DNA of 64,000 nucleotides from UTCHB3 sp964531325 (GCA_964531325.1 CAZHCW010000009.1:1-64000); one strand, 5' to 3'. Shown: positions 26,131-34,547, numbered from the stretch's first letter. The notes: generated from the sequence alone by a model not told the origin. Made by a program: numbers and translations.

Positions 26131-26977
26131 GATATGCCTTTAAATTTTTTGTTTTTGGATTTCTTTGGAGTCGGCGAATTGCCTTCTCTTTTATCTGTCT
26201 TACTCTTTCTCGCGTGAGCGAAAACTTTTCACCAATCTCTTCGAGAGTAAGTGAATGTTCTTTGTTAAGCCCAAAATAAAGTCTGATAACTTCAGCTTCT
26301 CTTTCGGTAAGTGCCTGCAGAGCCCTGCTAATTTCTTTCTTCAAAGACTCCGACATCAATGTGTAGTCGGGCTGTGGCTGCTGATCGTTCTGAAGCACAT
26401 CAAGCAGGCGGTTGTCTTCACCCTGAGCAAATGGCGCATCCACAGAGACATGCCTTCCTGATATCTTCAGGGTATCGGCTACCTCATTAACATCCATTTC
26501 CACTTCTGCAGCAATTTCAGAAGCTCTTGGCTCCCTCTCATATTCCTGCTCAAGCTGGCTGTATGCTTTAGTAATCTTGTTAAGTGCTCCCACTCTGTTT
26601 AGGGGAAGTCTCACTATCCTCGATTGTTCTGCCAATGCCTGAAGGATCGACTGACGAATCCACCACACTGCGTAGGAGATAAACTTAAATCCTCTTGTTT
26701 CATCAAATCTTCTTGCAGCCTTAATCAAACCAAGGTTTCCTTCATTTATCAAATCACCAAGTGATAAACCCTGATTTTGATATTGTTTGGCAACCGACAC
26801 AACAAATCTTAAATTGGCTTTGGTAAGTGTTTCAAGGGCGTGTTGATCTCCCGCCTTTATCCGGATGGCAAGCTCTATTTCCTGTTCAGGAGTAAGCAAA
26901 TCAACTTTACCAATCTCTTGAAGATATTTGTCGAGCGACTGACTTTCACGGTTGGTATATTGCTTCGTAATTCTCAC
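26120..26977 (-). CDS. rpoD: Primary RNA polymerase sigma factor (Bacteroidota-type RpoD/SigA)
   Basis: A 285-residue sigma-70 protein of the short Bacteroidota form without region 1.1. Region 1.2 ('SLDKYLQEIGKVDLL'), region 2 ('NLRFVVSVAKQYQNQG', 'GFKFISYAVWWIRQSI'), region 3 and region 4 ('LTEREAEVIRLYFGL', 'TLEEIGEKFSLTRERVRQIK') are all present. I take GTG at 26977 as the start because it gives the family N-terminus 'RITKQYTNRES' and sits 8 nt after GAGG; the GTG at 26986 would overlap that site. It recognises the housekeeping promoters, consistent with the promoter pattern seen elsewhere in this window. The 3' end overlaps the NlpC/P60 gene. Confidence 0.95.
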   Translation of the reverse strand: MRITKQYTNRESQSLDKYLQEIGKVDLLTPEQEIELAIRIKAGDQHALETLTKANLRFVVSVAKQYQNQGLSLGDLINEGNLGLIKAARRFDETRGFKFISYAVWWIRQSILQALAEQSRIVRLPLNRVGALNKITKAYSQLEQEYEREPRASEIAAEVEMDVNEVADTLKISGRHVSVDAPFAQGEDNRLLDVLQNDQQPQPDYTLMSESLKKEISRALQALTEREAEVIRLYFGLNKEHSLTLEEIGEKFSLTRERVRQIKEKAIRRLQRNPKTKNLKAYLGS

Positions 26978-27005
26978 CGATACCACCTCTCTCTTTTTAA
27001 ATTAA

Positions 27006-27287
27006 TCAATTCTTTAAGTTCTTATCTGTATATAACGAATCCACTATGGCAACAATTGAAGCATCAACAGGTGCCATATCCACCGGTAGTGGTATCACTG
27101 CCTCGCTGGCGGTAATATACACCACTATCTCCCCGGTACCTGCTCCAACTGTATCAACAGCTATTATGGGGCTCCCGGTGTTCTGATGGTTTGAATTAAT
27201 GGGTTGGATTATTCTAAATGATGAACCTTCAAGTGATTCATATTTTCGAGTAGCCCATAAATTACCGATAACTTTTGCGAGAAACAT
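27006..27287 (-). CDS. EutN/CcmL-family microcompartment vertex protein (copy 1)
   Basis: A 93-residue protein with the EutN/CcmL fold: 'FLAKVIGNLWATRKYESLEG' at the start, 'AVDTVGAGTGEIVVYITAS' in the middle and 'VDASIVAIVDSL' near the end. Family members form pentamers that cap the vertices of bacterial microcompartments. It follows the paralogous gene at 27299 by 11 nt, in the same direction. No hexameric BMC shell gene is present in the window, so a complete compartment cannot be claimed. The rpoD gene starts 28 nt downstream of its stop. Confidence 0.9.
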   Translation of the reverse strand: MFLAKVIGNLWATRKYESLEGSSFRIIQPINSNHQNTGSPIIAVDTVGAGTGEIVVYITASEAVIPLPVDMAPVDASIVAIVDSLYTDKNLKN

Positions 27288-27298
27288 ACCTGCTCAGG

Positions 27299-27568
27299 TT
27301 ATTCGGTTTTATCAAGTTTATCAATTATCGCCATCACCACCGCATCTATCGGTTTGTTTTTCGTAAAATTAGTTTGACGCGCGCTACTTCCGGTGGCAAC
27401 AAGCACAACTTCCCCCTCACCGGCGCCAACACTGTCAACGGCAATCACAAAATTCGATTTTGCTTTTAACTCAAGATCAAGTTCACGGACTATCAGAAAC
27501 TTTGCCCCAACCAAATTTTCATCTTTTTTGGTTGACCACACTGTTCCAATTACTTTTCCTATTATCAA
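27299..27568 (-). CDS. EutN/CcmL-family microcompartment vertex protein (copy 2)
   Basis: An 89-residue paralogue of the neighbouring gene: 'IIGKVIGTVWSTKKDENLVG', 'AVDSVGAGEGEVVLVATGSSA' (here in two parts to show the conserved AVDxVGAGxGE) and 'PIDAVVMAIID'. Pentameric vertex protein by family. The start is TTG at 27568 with GAGG five nt upstream. It is divergent enough from copy 1 that the pair is an old duplication or two functional types. It lies 107 nt downstream of phosphopentomutase in the same direction. Confidence 0.9.
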   Translation of the reverse strand: MIIGKVIGTVWSTKKDENLVGAKFLIVRELDLELKAKSNFVIAVDSVGAGEGEVVLVATGSSARQTNFTKNKPIDAVVMAIIDKLDKTE

Positions 27569-27675
27569 TTCAACCTCAACTCCATAAATGCATCATCTGC
27601 ATAATTTTAACAAAGTTTGTTCGATTTTAATTCCAATCAAAACAAAGTTTCCATTTGTCTTAGACGGCAGACCGG

Positions 27676-28851
27676 TTACTTTAGTTCGCTGTTTTTATAG
27701 AAACTTTTGCCTGCAACGGGAGCATCAATCCCAAAATATTCGAGTACTGTCTTCCCGGCGTCGGCAAATGTACTCCTTACTCCAATGCTCCCCGGATCAA
27801 CTCCTTTACCCGTTAGTAAAACCGGTACATACTCCCTTGTATGGTCAGTTGAGGTAACAGTAGGATCGTTTCCGTGATCAGCAGTAAGAAGCAAACAGTC
27901 AGAGTCATCCATCGCCTCAATTAACCGGGGAAGAAAGGCATCAAAATCTTCCAATGCTTTCCCAAATCCTTCAGGATCCAAACGATGACCAAAATAAACA
28001 TCAAAATCGACGAGATTGGTCATAATAAAACTGTTTTTGTTCTCTTTTATCGCCTTCAATGTTTCAAAACAACCTTCGGAGTTCGACTTTGTGTGGATCA
28101 CTTCCGACAATCCTTTTTCATTAAAAAGATCGCCGATCTTTCCGATTCCCGTAGTTTTTATCCCGTTCTTGCTCAGGTAATCAAGAACTGTTTCTCCCGG
28201 TGGATCAAGCGAATAGTCTCTTCTGTTTGTTGTCCGTTTGAAAGTTTCAGATGATTCACCGATAAATGGTCGCGCAATCACTCTTCCTACAAAATATTTT
28301 TCGAGAATTTTGTCTCTGGTTATCTCACAAATTTCATAAAGGCGATCGAGCCCAAAATGTTCTTCGTGAGCTGCAATCTGGAAGACCGAGTCAGCAGATG
28401 TATAAACAATCGGGAATCCTGTTTTGATATGCTCCTCACCCAGCTCTTTTATTATTTCGGTGCCGGAGGCAGCTTTGTTTCCCAGATATCCCGAGCATCC
28501 GGTCAACTGCATAAAATGCTCCATCATTTCCGATGGAAATCCATTATAAAAATAATCAAAATCTTTTTCGCAAATGATCCCTGCAAGTTCCCAGTGTCCC
28601 GAAGTTGAGTCTTTCCCCTTTGACACTTCAAGCATTTTCCCAAACGCAGCATTGGGAGCATCCACTGGTGATGCTCCCGGAATTGGCACAATGTTTCCAA
28701 GACCGAGTTTACGGAGGTTGGGGATGTTTAATCCACCCAGTTTTTGTGCGGTATTTACGAGTGTATTACTTCCGTTGTCGTTATAATTTGAAGCATCGGG
28801 TAACTCACCAATACCACATCCATCGAGCACAATAAAAATGAAATTATTAAT
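27676..28851 (-). CDS. deoB: Phosphopentomutase
   Basis: Converts (deoxy)ribose 1-phosphate and 5-phosphate, linking nucleosides to pentose metabolism. Alkaline-phosphatase superfamily. Motifs: 'VLDGCGIGELPDA' at the N-terminus, 'KGKDSTSGHWEL' at the nucleophile, 'VYTSADSVFQIAAHEE', 'VIARPF', 'LVDFDVYFGHR', 'LTADHGNDP' and 'DHTREYVP'. The nucleophile position after 'GKD' is Ser (residue 82) where characterised enzymes have Thr. The first ATG/GTG/TTG-type codon is GTG at 28830, but that cuts the conserved N-terminal strand 'NNFIFIVLDG'. ATT at 28851 restores it and sits 7 nt after AGGAG, so I use ATT. The upstream gene stops 10 nt before it. Confidence 0.92.
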   Translation of the reverse strand: MNNFIFIVLDGCGIGELPDASNYNDNGSNTLVNTAQKLGGLNIPNLRKLGLGNIVPIPGASPVDAPNAAFGKMLEVSKGKDSTSGHWELAGIICEKDFDYFYNGFPSEMMEHFMQLTGCSGYLGNKAASGTEIIKELGEEHIKTGFPIVYTSADSVFQIAAHEEHFGLDRLYEICEITRDKILEKYFVGRVIARPFIGESSETFKRTTNRRDYSLDPPGETVLDYLSKNGIKTTGIGKIGDLFNEKGLSEVIHTKSNSEGCFETLKAIKENKNSFIMTNLVDFDVYFGHRLDPEGFGKALEDFDAFLPRLIEAMDDSDCLLLTADHGNDPTVTSTDHTREYVPVLLTGKGVDPGSIGVRSTFADAGKTVLEYFGIDAPVAGKSFYKNSELK

Positions 28852-28861
28852 TTTAAATCTC

Positions 28862-30745
28862 CTATGTTGAGGTAACCACTTTACTGCCGGTGCCTTCTTG
28901 CGCCTTTAGAAGTGCAAGAGATGCAGACTGAAACAATTCTTTATAATCGCTTTTTCCTTCAGCAGGAGCAATCCCGACAGAGATGGTAAAACCATTCCCG
29001 TTTCCCATGGCATTAGTGGATTGTTTTGCAACTTTGTTTTTTAATCTCTCAGCCCACATGTAGGCATCTTTTGCATCTGTACCAAAGAAAAATATCCCAA
29101 AGAGATCTTTATCAAGTTTCCCTACAGTCATCGACGGGTTTGTTTCGAGACGAATAAAATCAGCCAACAGTTTGTATGGCTTTATCGTCATTTCATTACC
29201 AAACAATTCCATCTGCTCCGGGAACTTGTCAACCGCAGTCAGGAGCATCGAACCGTGTAAATTATTTGCCTTTAGCTTAAATAACTCGGATTCCACTCTC
29301 TCTTCATAAAATTTCCGGTTGAGAGTTTTGGTTTCTGGATCGTTACTTACCTGCTCTTTAATTATCAACTGTAGTGAATAGTTATAAAAAACATACGAGA
29401 CGAGCGAATTAAGACGGGCAACAAATCTGATTTCTGCCGTCGAAAAAGCATTGTTCTCTGGTGATTCAAAACATAGCATCCCCAGAAGTTGACTGTTTAT
29501 GTAAAGTGGCACCGTAAAAAAGGAGCCTTTCTCCGGCCTTTGCTCTGTGGAAAGATATCTGGGAAGGTCTTCCTCGGCAAGGTTTTTATAATATAGAGGT
29601 CCCGGATTAGAGAGTTGAGTGCCTGCCAGGGTGTTCGATATCTCAACTTCAGAACCCTCGGGAATATAGAAATCATCATCTGTCTTAAAAACCCGTAATA
29701 CCCGCAGTGATTTTGAATAACTGTCGTACTCCAAAAAACTGACCACTTTTGCCGGAATCAATTCACGCAACCTTTGCTCAAAAACACCAAGAATATCTTC
29801 AACGGAACTTGATAAAAGAAGTTGATCAACTATATTGTTCATCACCTTCAATCGCTTTTCAGCCAGGCCTTCAAGAAAACCTGTCTGAACAATTGAGAGG
29901 ACATGAGTGATTAACCTTACATATTTCCCCAGTGTAAAAAGTGTCTCTGAGCCAAACTCTTCCTCATCCTTCGAATCAACAGCCAAAACAGCGATAACCT
30001 TTTTATCGTAAAAGACAGGCACTGCGGCAAAACTTTTAATACCATGGACATCATTGTAATATTTTATAAGACTTGCTTCTTCTTCACCCTTAATTAAGGT
30101 GATGCAAACCGGTCGCTCAGAATTTACCACCTGACTCAGTAAATCTGAACCAATGGGAATTGCCATCGCTTTAAAATCATGAACACCGGCAATAAAAGCT
30201 GCGGGGGTTAGCTTTTGTGATGTCGGATTCACCCAATAGAAAACGGCACTATGTGCCAACAGGTGTTCTTTAATGAGACGAATAGTCTTGTCAAGGAAAA
30301 AACTGATTGTGGCTTTGTTATTTTCAACCTTAGGCGCAGATTCATTTGTAATTTCAAGATATCTGTCGCTTATACCGGTGTTATCATCTGTGTTGAGAGT
30401 TATAACATTTGTCCGTCTTGATGAATCTTTAACTTCAGACACAGTTTGAGCAAACTTTGCAACCGGTTTCTCTTCAACGGGCGGAACATAAACTCCCTTT
30501 ACGACCACAGCTCCGCTATCAAACAGGTCGTGTTCGTCTTCCCGGGCGGGCGGTTTGGTAAGTATCTCATCAAAGCCTTTCTGATCTTTTTCCCTCTTAA
30601 TGATCATTATCAATAAGAGGATATTAATCACGAGGATGACACCAATTACTATTCTGGTAATTGTGTCACCGATCAGGAAAAGTAATGCAAAGATTACCGG
30701 AGCCAGACCAATGAGGATATATTTGGTTTGAGGTTTTTTCTTCAT
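28862..30745 (-). CDS. Membrane GAF-domain protein with degenerate GGDEF domain
   Basis: A 627-residue protein. Two membrane segments at the N-terminus (~9-27 and ~30-47) are followed by a linker, a GAF domain (~140-285), a second GAF-like domain (~295-450) and a C-terminal domain with the GGDEF fold ('NDPETKTLNRKFYEERVESEL' in part, then 'ISVGIAPAEG'). The signature that should read GGDEF is 'KLDKDLFGIFF', so diguanylate cyclase activity is unlikely; it may bind nucleotide or act as a scaffold. A good promoter precedes it and phosphopentomutase follows after 10 nt, suggesting one operon with the EutN genes. Confidence 0.82.
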   Translation of the reverse strand: MKKKPQTKYILIGLAPVIFALLFLIGDTITRIVIGVILVINILLLIMIIKREKDQKGFDEILTKPPAREDEHDLFDSGAVVVKGVYVPPVEEKPVAKFAQTVSEVKDSSRRTNVITLNTDDNTGISDRYLEITNESAPKVENNKATISFFLDKTIRLIKEHLLAHSAVFYWVNPTSQKLTPAAFIAGVHDFKAMAIPIGSDLLSQVVNSERPVCITLIKGEEEASLIKYYNDVHGIKSFAAVPVFYDKKVIAVLAVDSKDEEEFGSETLFTLGKYVRLITHVLSIVQTGFLEGLAEKRLKVMNNIVDQLLLSSSVEDILGVFEQRLRELIPAKVVSFLEYDSYSKSLRVLRVFKTDDDFYIPEGSEVEISNTLAGTQLSNPGPLYYKNLAEEDLPRYLSTEQRPEKGSFFTVPLYINSQLLGMLCFESPENNAFSTAEIRFVARLNSLVSYVFYNYSLQLIIKEQVSNDPETKTLNRKFYEERVESELFKLKANNLHGSMLLTAVDKFPEQMELFGNEMTIKPYKLLADFIRLETNPSMTVGKLDKDLFGIFFFGTDAKDAYMWAERLKNKVAKQSTNAMGNGNGFTISVGIAPAEGKSDYKELFQSASLALLKAQEGTGSKVVTST

Positions 30746-30770
30746 ATGAAGTTAATAACTCTTTAAATCC

Positions 30771-30801
30771 CAAAAATAGTCTTGAATTATCAAATAATCA
30801 A
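30771..30801 (-). promoter_or_regulatory. Promoter of the GAF/GGDEF-like gene and deoB
   Basis: On the minus strand TTGATT (30801-30796), a 17-nt spacer, then TATTTTTG (30778-30771), which satisfies both a sigma-70 -10 (TATTTT) and the Bacteroidota TAnnTTTG pattern. It overlaps the last codons of engB and lies about 25 nt from ATG 30745. Confidence 0.65.
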
Positions 30802-31400
30802 ATTAAAGATAAATTTTCTTTATCCAAGCGATTTTTTATTGCCGAAATAACATTTTTTTTGAATTTTCCCGACTTCACTGTATATGGGAAAATGTTAACT
30901 CCTGTTTTCATCTCAGGGTATTTCTCTTCAATTTGCCTCATCGCTTTACTCATCTCACTCTGGTTCAGCTTATCTGTCTTTGTCATCAAAATGATGTAAG
31001 CTGCCCCAAGTTCTTCACAAAAATTGTGAAATTCCAAATCGTGCTCACTATTGGTTACACGACTGTCGACCAGATGAACGATCAGTTTGATATGTTCTGA
31101 GGAGGCAAAATATTTTCTTATAAATCTACCCCATCTCTCCCTCTCTGTTTTACTTACTCTTGCGTAGCCGTAACCCGGGAGATCAACGATGTAGAATGAA
31201 TTATCGATCTTGATATAATTTAAAGCCTGGGTCTTACCGGGAGTAGAACTAACCCGTGCGATCCCTTGCTTACCGGTTATATGATTGATAAAAGATGACT
31301 TGCCTGAATTCGACCTGCCTGCGATCACAACTTCGGGAAGCCTCTCTTTTAAGGAGGAAAGTTCGTTATAAGAGCCGGTGAATTGTACTGTTTCAAACAT
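30798..31400 (-). CDS. engB: Ribosome-assembly GTPase EngB (YsxC/YihA)
   Basis: A 200-residue small GTPase needed for assembly of the large ribosomal subunit. G1 'GRSNSGKSSF', G3 'DLPGYGYA' and G4 'TKTDK' are clear. Length is normal. The ATG at 31400 lies only 2 nt past the T-run of the rplQ terminator and has no Shine-Dalgarno sequence, so it is either expressed by readthrough or from a very short leader. It is the first gene after the ribosomal protein block. Confidence 0.95.
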   Translation of the reverse strand: MFETVQFTGSYNELSSLKERLPEVVIAGRSNSGKSSFINHITGKQGIARVSSTPGKTQALNYIKIDNSFYIVDLPGYGYARVSKTERERWGRFIRKYFASSEHIKLIVHLVDSRVTNSEHDLEFHNFCEELGAAYIILMTKTDKLNQSEMSKAMRQIEEKYPEMKTGVNIFPYTVKSGKFKKNVISAIKNRLDKENLSLI

Positions 31401-31402
31401 AT

Positions 31403-31435
31403 AAAAAAAGAGTAATCCGAACCCGGATTACTCTT
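31403..31435 (-). terminator. Terminator of the ribosomal protein block after rplQ
   Basis: On the minus strand AAGAGTAATCCG (31435-31424) pairs perfectly with its complement at 31419-31408 around a 4-nt loop, followed by a run of T (31409-31403). Confidence 0.92.
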
Positions 31436-31456
31436 GTATAATACTGTATAATTAGA

Positions 31457-31915
31457 CTAAGACTCCGAAGAGGCTTTTTCTGCGTCTTTTTCTTTTTTGT
31501 TTTGGGCCGCAGCTTCACGCGCTTCATGTCTTTGCTGAGCAGCCAAATTTGCAGCTTCATTATAATCAACCAGTTCGATGATAGCCATCTGTGCGGCATC
31601 ACCCAACCTTACTGCTGTTCTTACTATTCTTGTATAACCACCTTTGCGGTCACCTACAGTTGAAACTACATTTCTGAAGAGTTCTTTGGCAGCTTCCTTG
31701 TTTTTAAGAGCACTCATCACGATTCGCTGATCGTGGAGTGTTCCCCTGCGGGCTCTTGTAATAAGGGGTTCAGCGAATGTTCTTAACTCTTTCGCTTTTG
31801 CCAGTGTGGTCTCAATTCTCTTGTGTAAGAAGAGAGCAGAAGCCAGGTTCTTCAACAACGCACTTCTGTGGCTGTGGGTTCTACTAAGTTTTCTACCTTT
31901 TACTTGATGTCTCAT
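31457..31915 (-). CDS. rplQ: 50S ribosomal protein L17
   Basis: 152 residues; 'MRHQVKGRKLSRTHSHRSAL' is the typical L17 N-terminus. It lies near the peptide exit tunnel in the 50S subunit. The C-terminal ~30 residues are a lysine, glutamate and alanine-rich extension beyond the conserved core. Last gene of the alpha set, 20 nt after rpoA, followed by a strong terminator. Confidence 0.97.
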   Translation of the reverse strand: MRHQVKGRKLSRTHSHRSALLKNLASALFLHKRIETTLAKAKELRTFAEPLITRARRGTLHDQRIVMSALKNKEAAKELFRNVVSTVGDRKGGYTRIVRTAVRLGDAAQMAIIELVDYNEAANLAAQQRHEAREAAAQNKKEKDAEKASSES

Positions 31916-31935
31916 TTCTTAAACCTTCATCCGGA

Positions 31936-32931
31936 TTAGTTTGTACTGCTGTCGTCTTTTAAGTAATCGTCGATATTCATCCCAAATTCGAGACCGAGAG
32001 TTTCGACGATTTCCATTAACTCTGCAAGCGACTTTCTGCCGAAGTTTCTGAATTTGAGCATTTCCGCTTCATCTTTGGCAACGAGGTCAGAGATGTTTTT
32101 GATATTTGCGGCCTTCAGACAGTTGTGAGCACGCACACTTAATTCAAGATCATCCACATTGGTCAGAAGTATTTTTTTGATCCTCTCCTTTTCGGAGTCT
32201 TTCCTTACTTCTTCATGGCTTTCTTCCTGCTCAATATCAAAATTAATAAAGAGCTGAAGGTGATCCCTCATTATTTTAGCTGCTTGAGTCAATGCGTCAT
32301 CCGGTGTAATCGATCCGTCGGTTGAGACATTCATGATCAATTTTTCATAATCATTTCTGTCGCCAATTCTAACATTTTCGATCTCAAAGGTTGCATTCAA
32401 AATCGGCGAATAGATCGAATCGATTGCGATTGTGCCCAATGGATATTCGGATGATTTATTCTCTACTGCGGGAACATAACCTTTTCCTCTACCGACACGA
32501 AGTTCGACTTCAAATTTGGCGTTTTCCTGCAAAGTAGCAATGTGCAGATCAGGATTTAATATTTCAAGATCAGCGGTATATTTTTGAATATCTAATGCAG
32601 TTACGATCTTTGGTCCCTGTATGGTGAACTCGATCTTTGCAGGTTTTTTATTCAATAGCTTCAACCTGATCTGTTTCAGGTTGAGAATAATTTCAGTTAC
32701 ATCTTCTACAACACCGGGGATGGTGCTAAATTCATGAAGTACCGAGCCAAACTTTACAGCAGTAAATGCAGCACCGGGAAGTGACGAAATAAGAATTCTT
32801 CTTAAGGAATTACCTATTGTGACGCCGTATCCTCTTTCAAGTGGCTGCAAGAAAAACTTGCCAAAAGTATTGCTGTATGATGATTCTTCACAAATAACAG
32901 CATCAGGTATTTTTAGATATGATCCACTCAT
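31936..32931 (-). CDS. rpoA: DNA-directed RNA polymerase subunit alpha
   Basis: 331 residues. The N-terminal dimerisation domain (~1-230, 'PLERGYGVTIGNSLRRILISS') scaffolds polymerase assembly. The C-terminal domain (~260-325, 'VRAHNCLKAANIKNISDL', 'FGRKSLAEL') contacts UP elements and activators. Placed between rpsD and rplQ as in most bacteria. A charged linker (~240-258, 'EESHEEVRKDSEKE') separates the domains. Confidence 0.98.
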   Translation of the reverse strand: MSGSYLKIPDAVICEESSYSNTFGKFFLQPLERGYGVTIGNSLRRILISSLPGAAFTAVKFGSVLHEFSTIPGVVEDVTEIILNLKQIRLKLLNKKPAKIEFTIQGPKIVTALDIQKYTADLEILNPDLHIATLQENAKFEVELRVGRGKGYVPAVENKSSEYPLGTIAIDSIYSPILNATFEIENVRIGDRNDYEKLIMNVSTDGSITPDDALTQAAKIMRDHLQLFINFDIEQEESHEEVRKDSEKERIKKILLTNVDDLELSVRAHNCLKAANIKNISDLVAKDEAEMLKFRNFGRKSLAELMEIVETLGLEFGMNIDDYLKDDSSTN

Positions 32932-32956
32932 TTAAACCTCTAAAATTTCTTTATTG

Positions 32957-33583
32957 TTATTTAGAGTACAACTCGACAACGAACTGTTCGTTGACATTAA
33001 GTTGGATATCTTCTCTCTCAGGAATGTTTACAAATGTACCACTAAGGGTAGCTTTGTCAACGGTTAACCAGGGATAAAGATTGTCTTTTACTCTCTTAAG
33101 TGAATTGTGGATGATATCCAACTGTTTGCTTTTATCTTTAACTTTTATGACATCGCCCGCTGTCAGAACATAAGATGGAATATCAACGATCCGACCATTT
33201 ATCAGGATGTGTCTATGACTCACCAACTGACGGGCTGCCTTACGCGATGGAGCAAATCCTAATCTGTAAACCACATTGTCGAGCCTTCTCTCAAGAAGCT
33301 GAAGCATATTGGTACCAGTGATACCTTTCTGTCTCGAAGCTCTATCGAAGAGGTTTCTGAACTGGGTTTCCAAAACTCCATAAATTCTTTTGATTTTCTG
33401 CTTTTCTCTTAATTGAATACCATATTCAGAGACTTTCGATTTCCTGGATGTACCATGCTGCCCGGGTGGATAATTTTTCTTTTCCAGCGGACACTTGTCA
33501 GTTAAGCATTTGCTCCCTTTTAGAAAGAGCTTCTGCTTTTCCCTTCTACACAATTTACAAACCGAACCGGTGTATCTTGCCAT
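32957..33583 (-). CDS. rpsD: 30S ribosomal protein S4 (zinc-binding form)
   Basis: 208 residues. The N-terminus has four cysteines (9, 12, 26, 31) in a CxxC...CxxxxC arrangement, the zinc-containing version of S4. The S4 RNA-binding domain follows ('RRLDNVVYRLGFAPSRKAARQ' in part, then 'VSHRHILING'). S4 nucleates 30S assembly on 16S rRNA and in some bacteria represses its own operon. Confidence 0.97.
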   Translation of the reverse strand: MARYTGSVCKLCRREKQKLFLKGSKCLTDKCPLEKKNYPPGQHGTSRKSKVSEYGIQLREKQKIKRIYGVLETQFRNLFDRASRQKGITGTNMLQLLERRLDNVVYRLGFAPSRKAARQLVSHRHILINGRIVDIPSYVLTAGDVIKVKDKSKQLDIIHNSLKRVKDNLYPWLTVDKATLSGTFVNIPEREDIQLNVNEQFVVELYSK

Positions 33584-33606
33584 TTAATAACTCTCCAATA
33601 ATAAAA

Positions 33607-33993
33607 TTAAACTCTTCTTCGTTTTGGCGGCCTGCAGCCGTTGTGTGGAATCGGTGTAATATCTTTAATGGAAGTGATCTCAAAACCAACATTCACCAAA
33701 GCTCTTATAGCAGACTCTCTACCTGCACCGGGACCTTTAACTCTTACTTCTATTCTTCTTAAGCCTAAATCATAGGCTTCTTTAGCGGCTGCCTCGCTTG
33801 TTACTTGAGCAGCAAAAGGTGTATTCTTGCGCGAACCCTTAAAACTGTTTCTGCCTGCAGTCGACCATGAAATGGTGTTCCCGTAAACATCAGTAAGTGT
33901 TACTAACACATTATTGAATGAAGCCTTTATATGAGCGATGCCGTTCGCATCGACTACATGTTTCTTCTTAACTTTTTTGGTAGTTTTAGCCAA
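33607..33993 (-). CDS. rpsK: 30S ribosomal protein S11
   Basis: 128 residues. Conserved 'GIAHIKASFNNVLVTLTD' and C-terminal 'ITPIPHNGCRPPKRRRV'. Part of the 30S platform near the mRNA exit. The start codon is TTG at 33993, with GGAGG eight nt upstream; 'MAKTTKKVKKK' is the expected N-terminus, so no ATG start is being missed. Confidence 0.97.
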   Translation of the reverse strand: MAKTTKKVKKKHVVDANGIAHIKASFNNVLVTLTDVYGNTISWSTAGRNSFKGSRKNTPFAAQVTSEAAAKEAYDLGLRRIEVRVKGPGAGRESAIRALVNVGFEITSIKDITPIPHNGCRPPKRRRV

Positions 33994-34015
33994 TTAATAA
34001 TCCTCCGATTTTCAA

Positions 34016-34399
34016 TTACTTCTTAGCGGCTGCTTTTTTCTTGCCGGCAACAGTTTTTCTCTTGCCTTTTCTCGTACGCGAGTTTGTTCTCGTTCTTTGT
34101 CCTCTTGCGGGAAGACCTTTCCTGTGTCTCAAACCACGGTATGTTCCAATATCTATAAGGCGTTTGATATTGAGCTGAACTTCAGAGCGCAGCGCACCTT
34201 CAACTTTAAAATCTGTCTGAATGACAGATCTTATAGTTCCAACTTCATCCTCAGTCAGCGAACCGACTTTTCTATCAGGGTCGATTGCTGCCTTTTCAAG
34301 TACTTCCGCTGCTATCGACGGTCCGATACCGAAAATGTACTGGAGGCCGTAATAAACCTTCTTATTCTTTGGTAAATCTACACCAGCTATACGTGCCAA
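34016..34399 (-). CDS. rpsM: 30S ribosomal protein S13
   Basis: 127 residues. 'ARIAGVDLPKNKKVYYGLQYI' is the usual N-terminus (given here in short: 'ARIAGVDLPKNKK'), with 'GLRHRKGLPARGQRT' downstream and a lysine-rich tail that contacts P-site tRNA. It bridges to the 50S subunit. The start is TTG at 34399 with AAGGAG eight nt upstream. Confidence 0.97.
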   Translation of the reverse strand: MARIAGVDLPKNKKVYYGLQYIFGIGPSIAAEVLEKAAIDPDRKVGSLTEDEVGTIRSVIQTDFKVEGALRSEVQLNIKRLIDIGTYRGLRHRKGLPARGQRTRTNSRTRKGKRKTVAGKKKAAAKK

Positions 34400-34422
34400 T
34401 TAAATTTCTCCTTAAAAATTTT

Positions 34423-34536
34423 CTATCCTTGTCTCTGTTTATGCTTAGGGTTCTTGCAAATTACTCTGAGGGTACCTTTCCTCTTTATAATTTTGCAATG
34501 CTCGCATATTTTTTTTACTGAAGCTCTTACTTTCAT
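34423..34536 (-). CDS. rpmJ: 50S ribosomal protein L36
   Basis: A 37-residue protein, found by translating the gap between infA and rpsM. It begins 'MKVRASVKKICEHCK' and ends 'VICKNPKHKQRQG'. Cys11, Cys14, Cys27 and His32 form the zinc site of the C+ type L36. Two adjacent ATG codons (34539 and 34536) are possible; the second is 6 nt after GGAG and gives the standard N-terminus. The order infA-rpmJ-rpsM is the usual one. Confidence 0.96.
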   Translation of the reverse strand: MKVRASVKKICEHCKIIKRKGTLRVICKNPKHKQRQG

Positions 34537-34547
34537 CATCTACTCCG

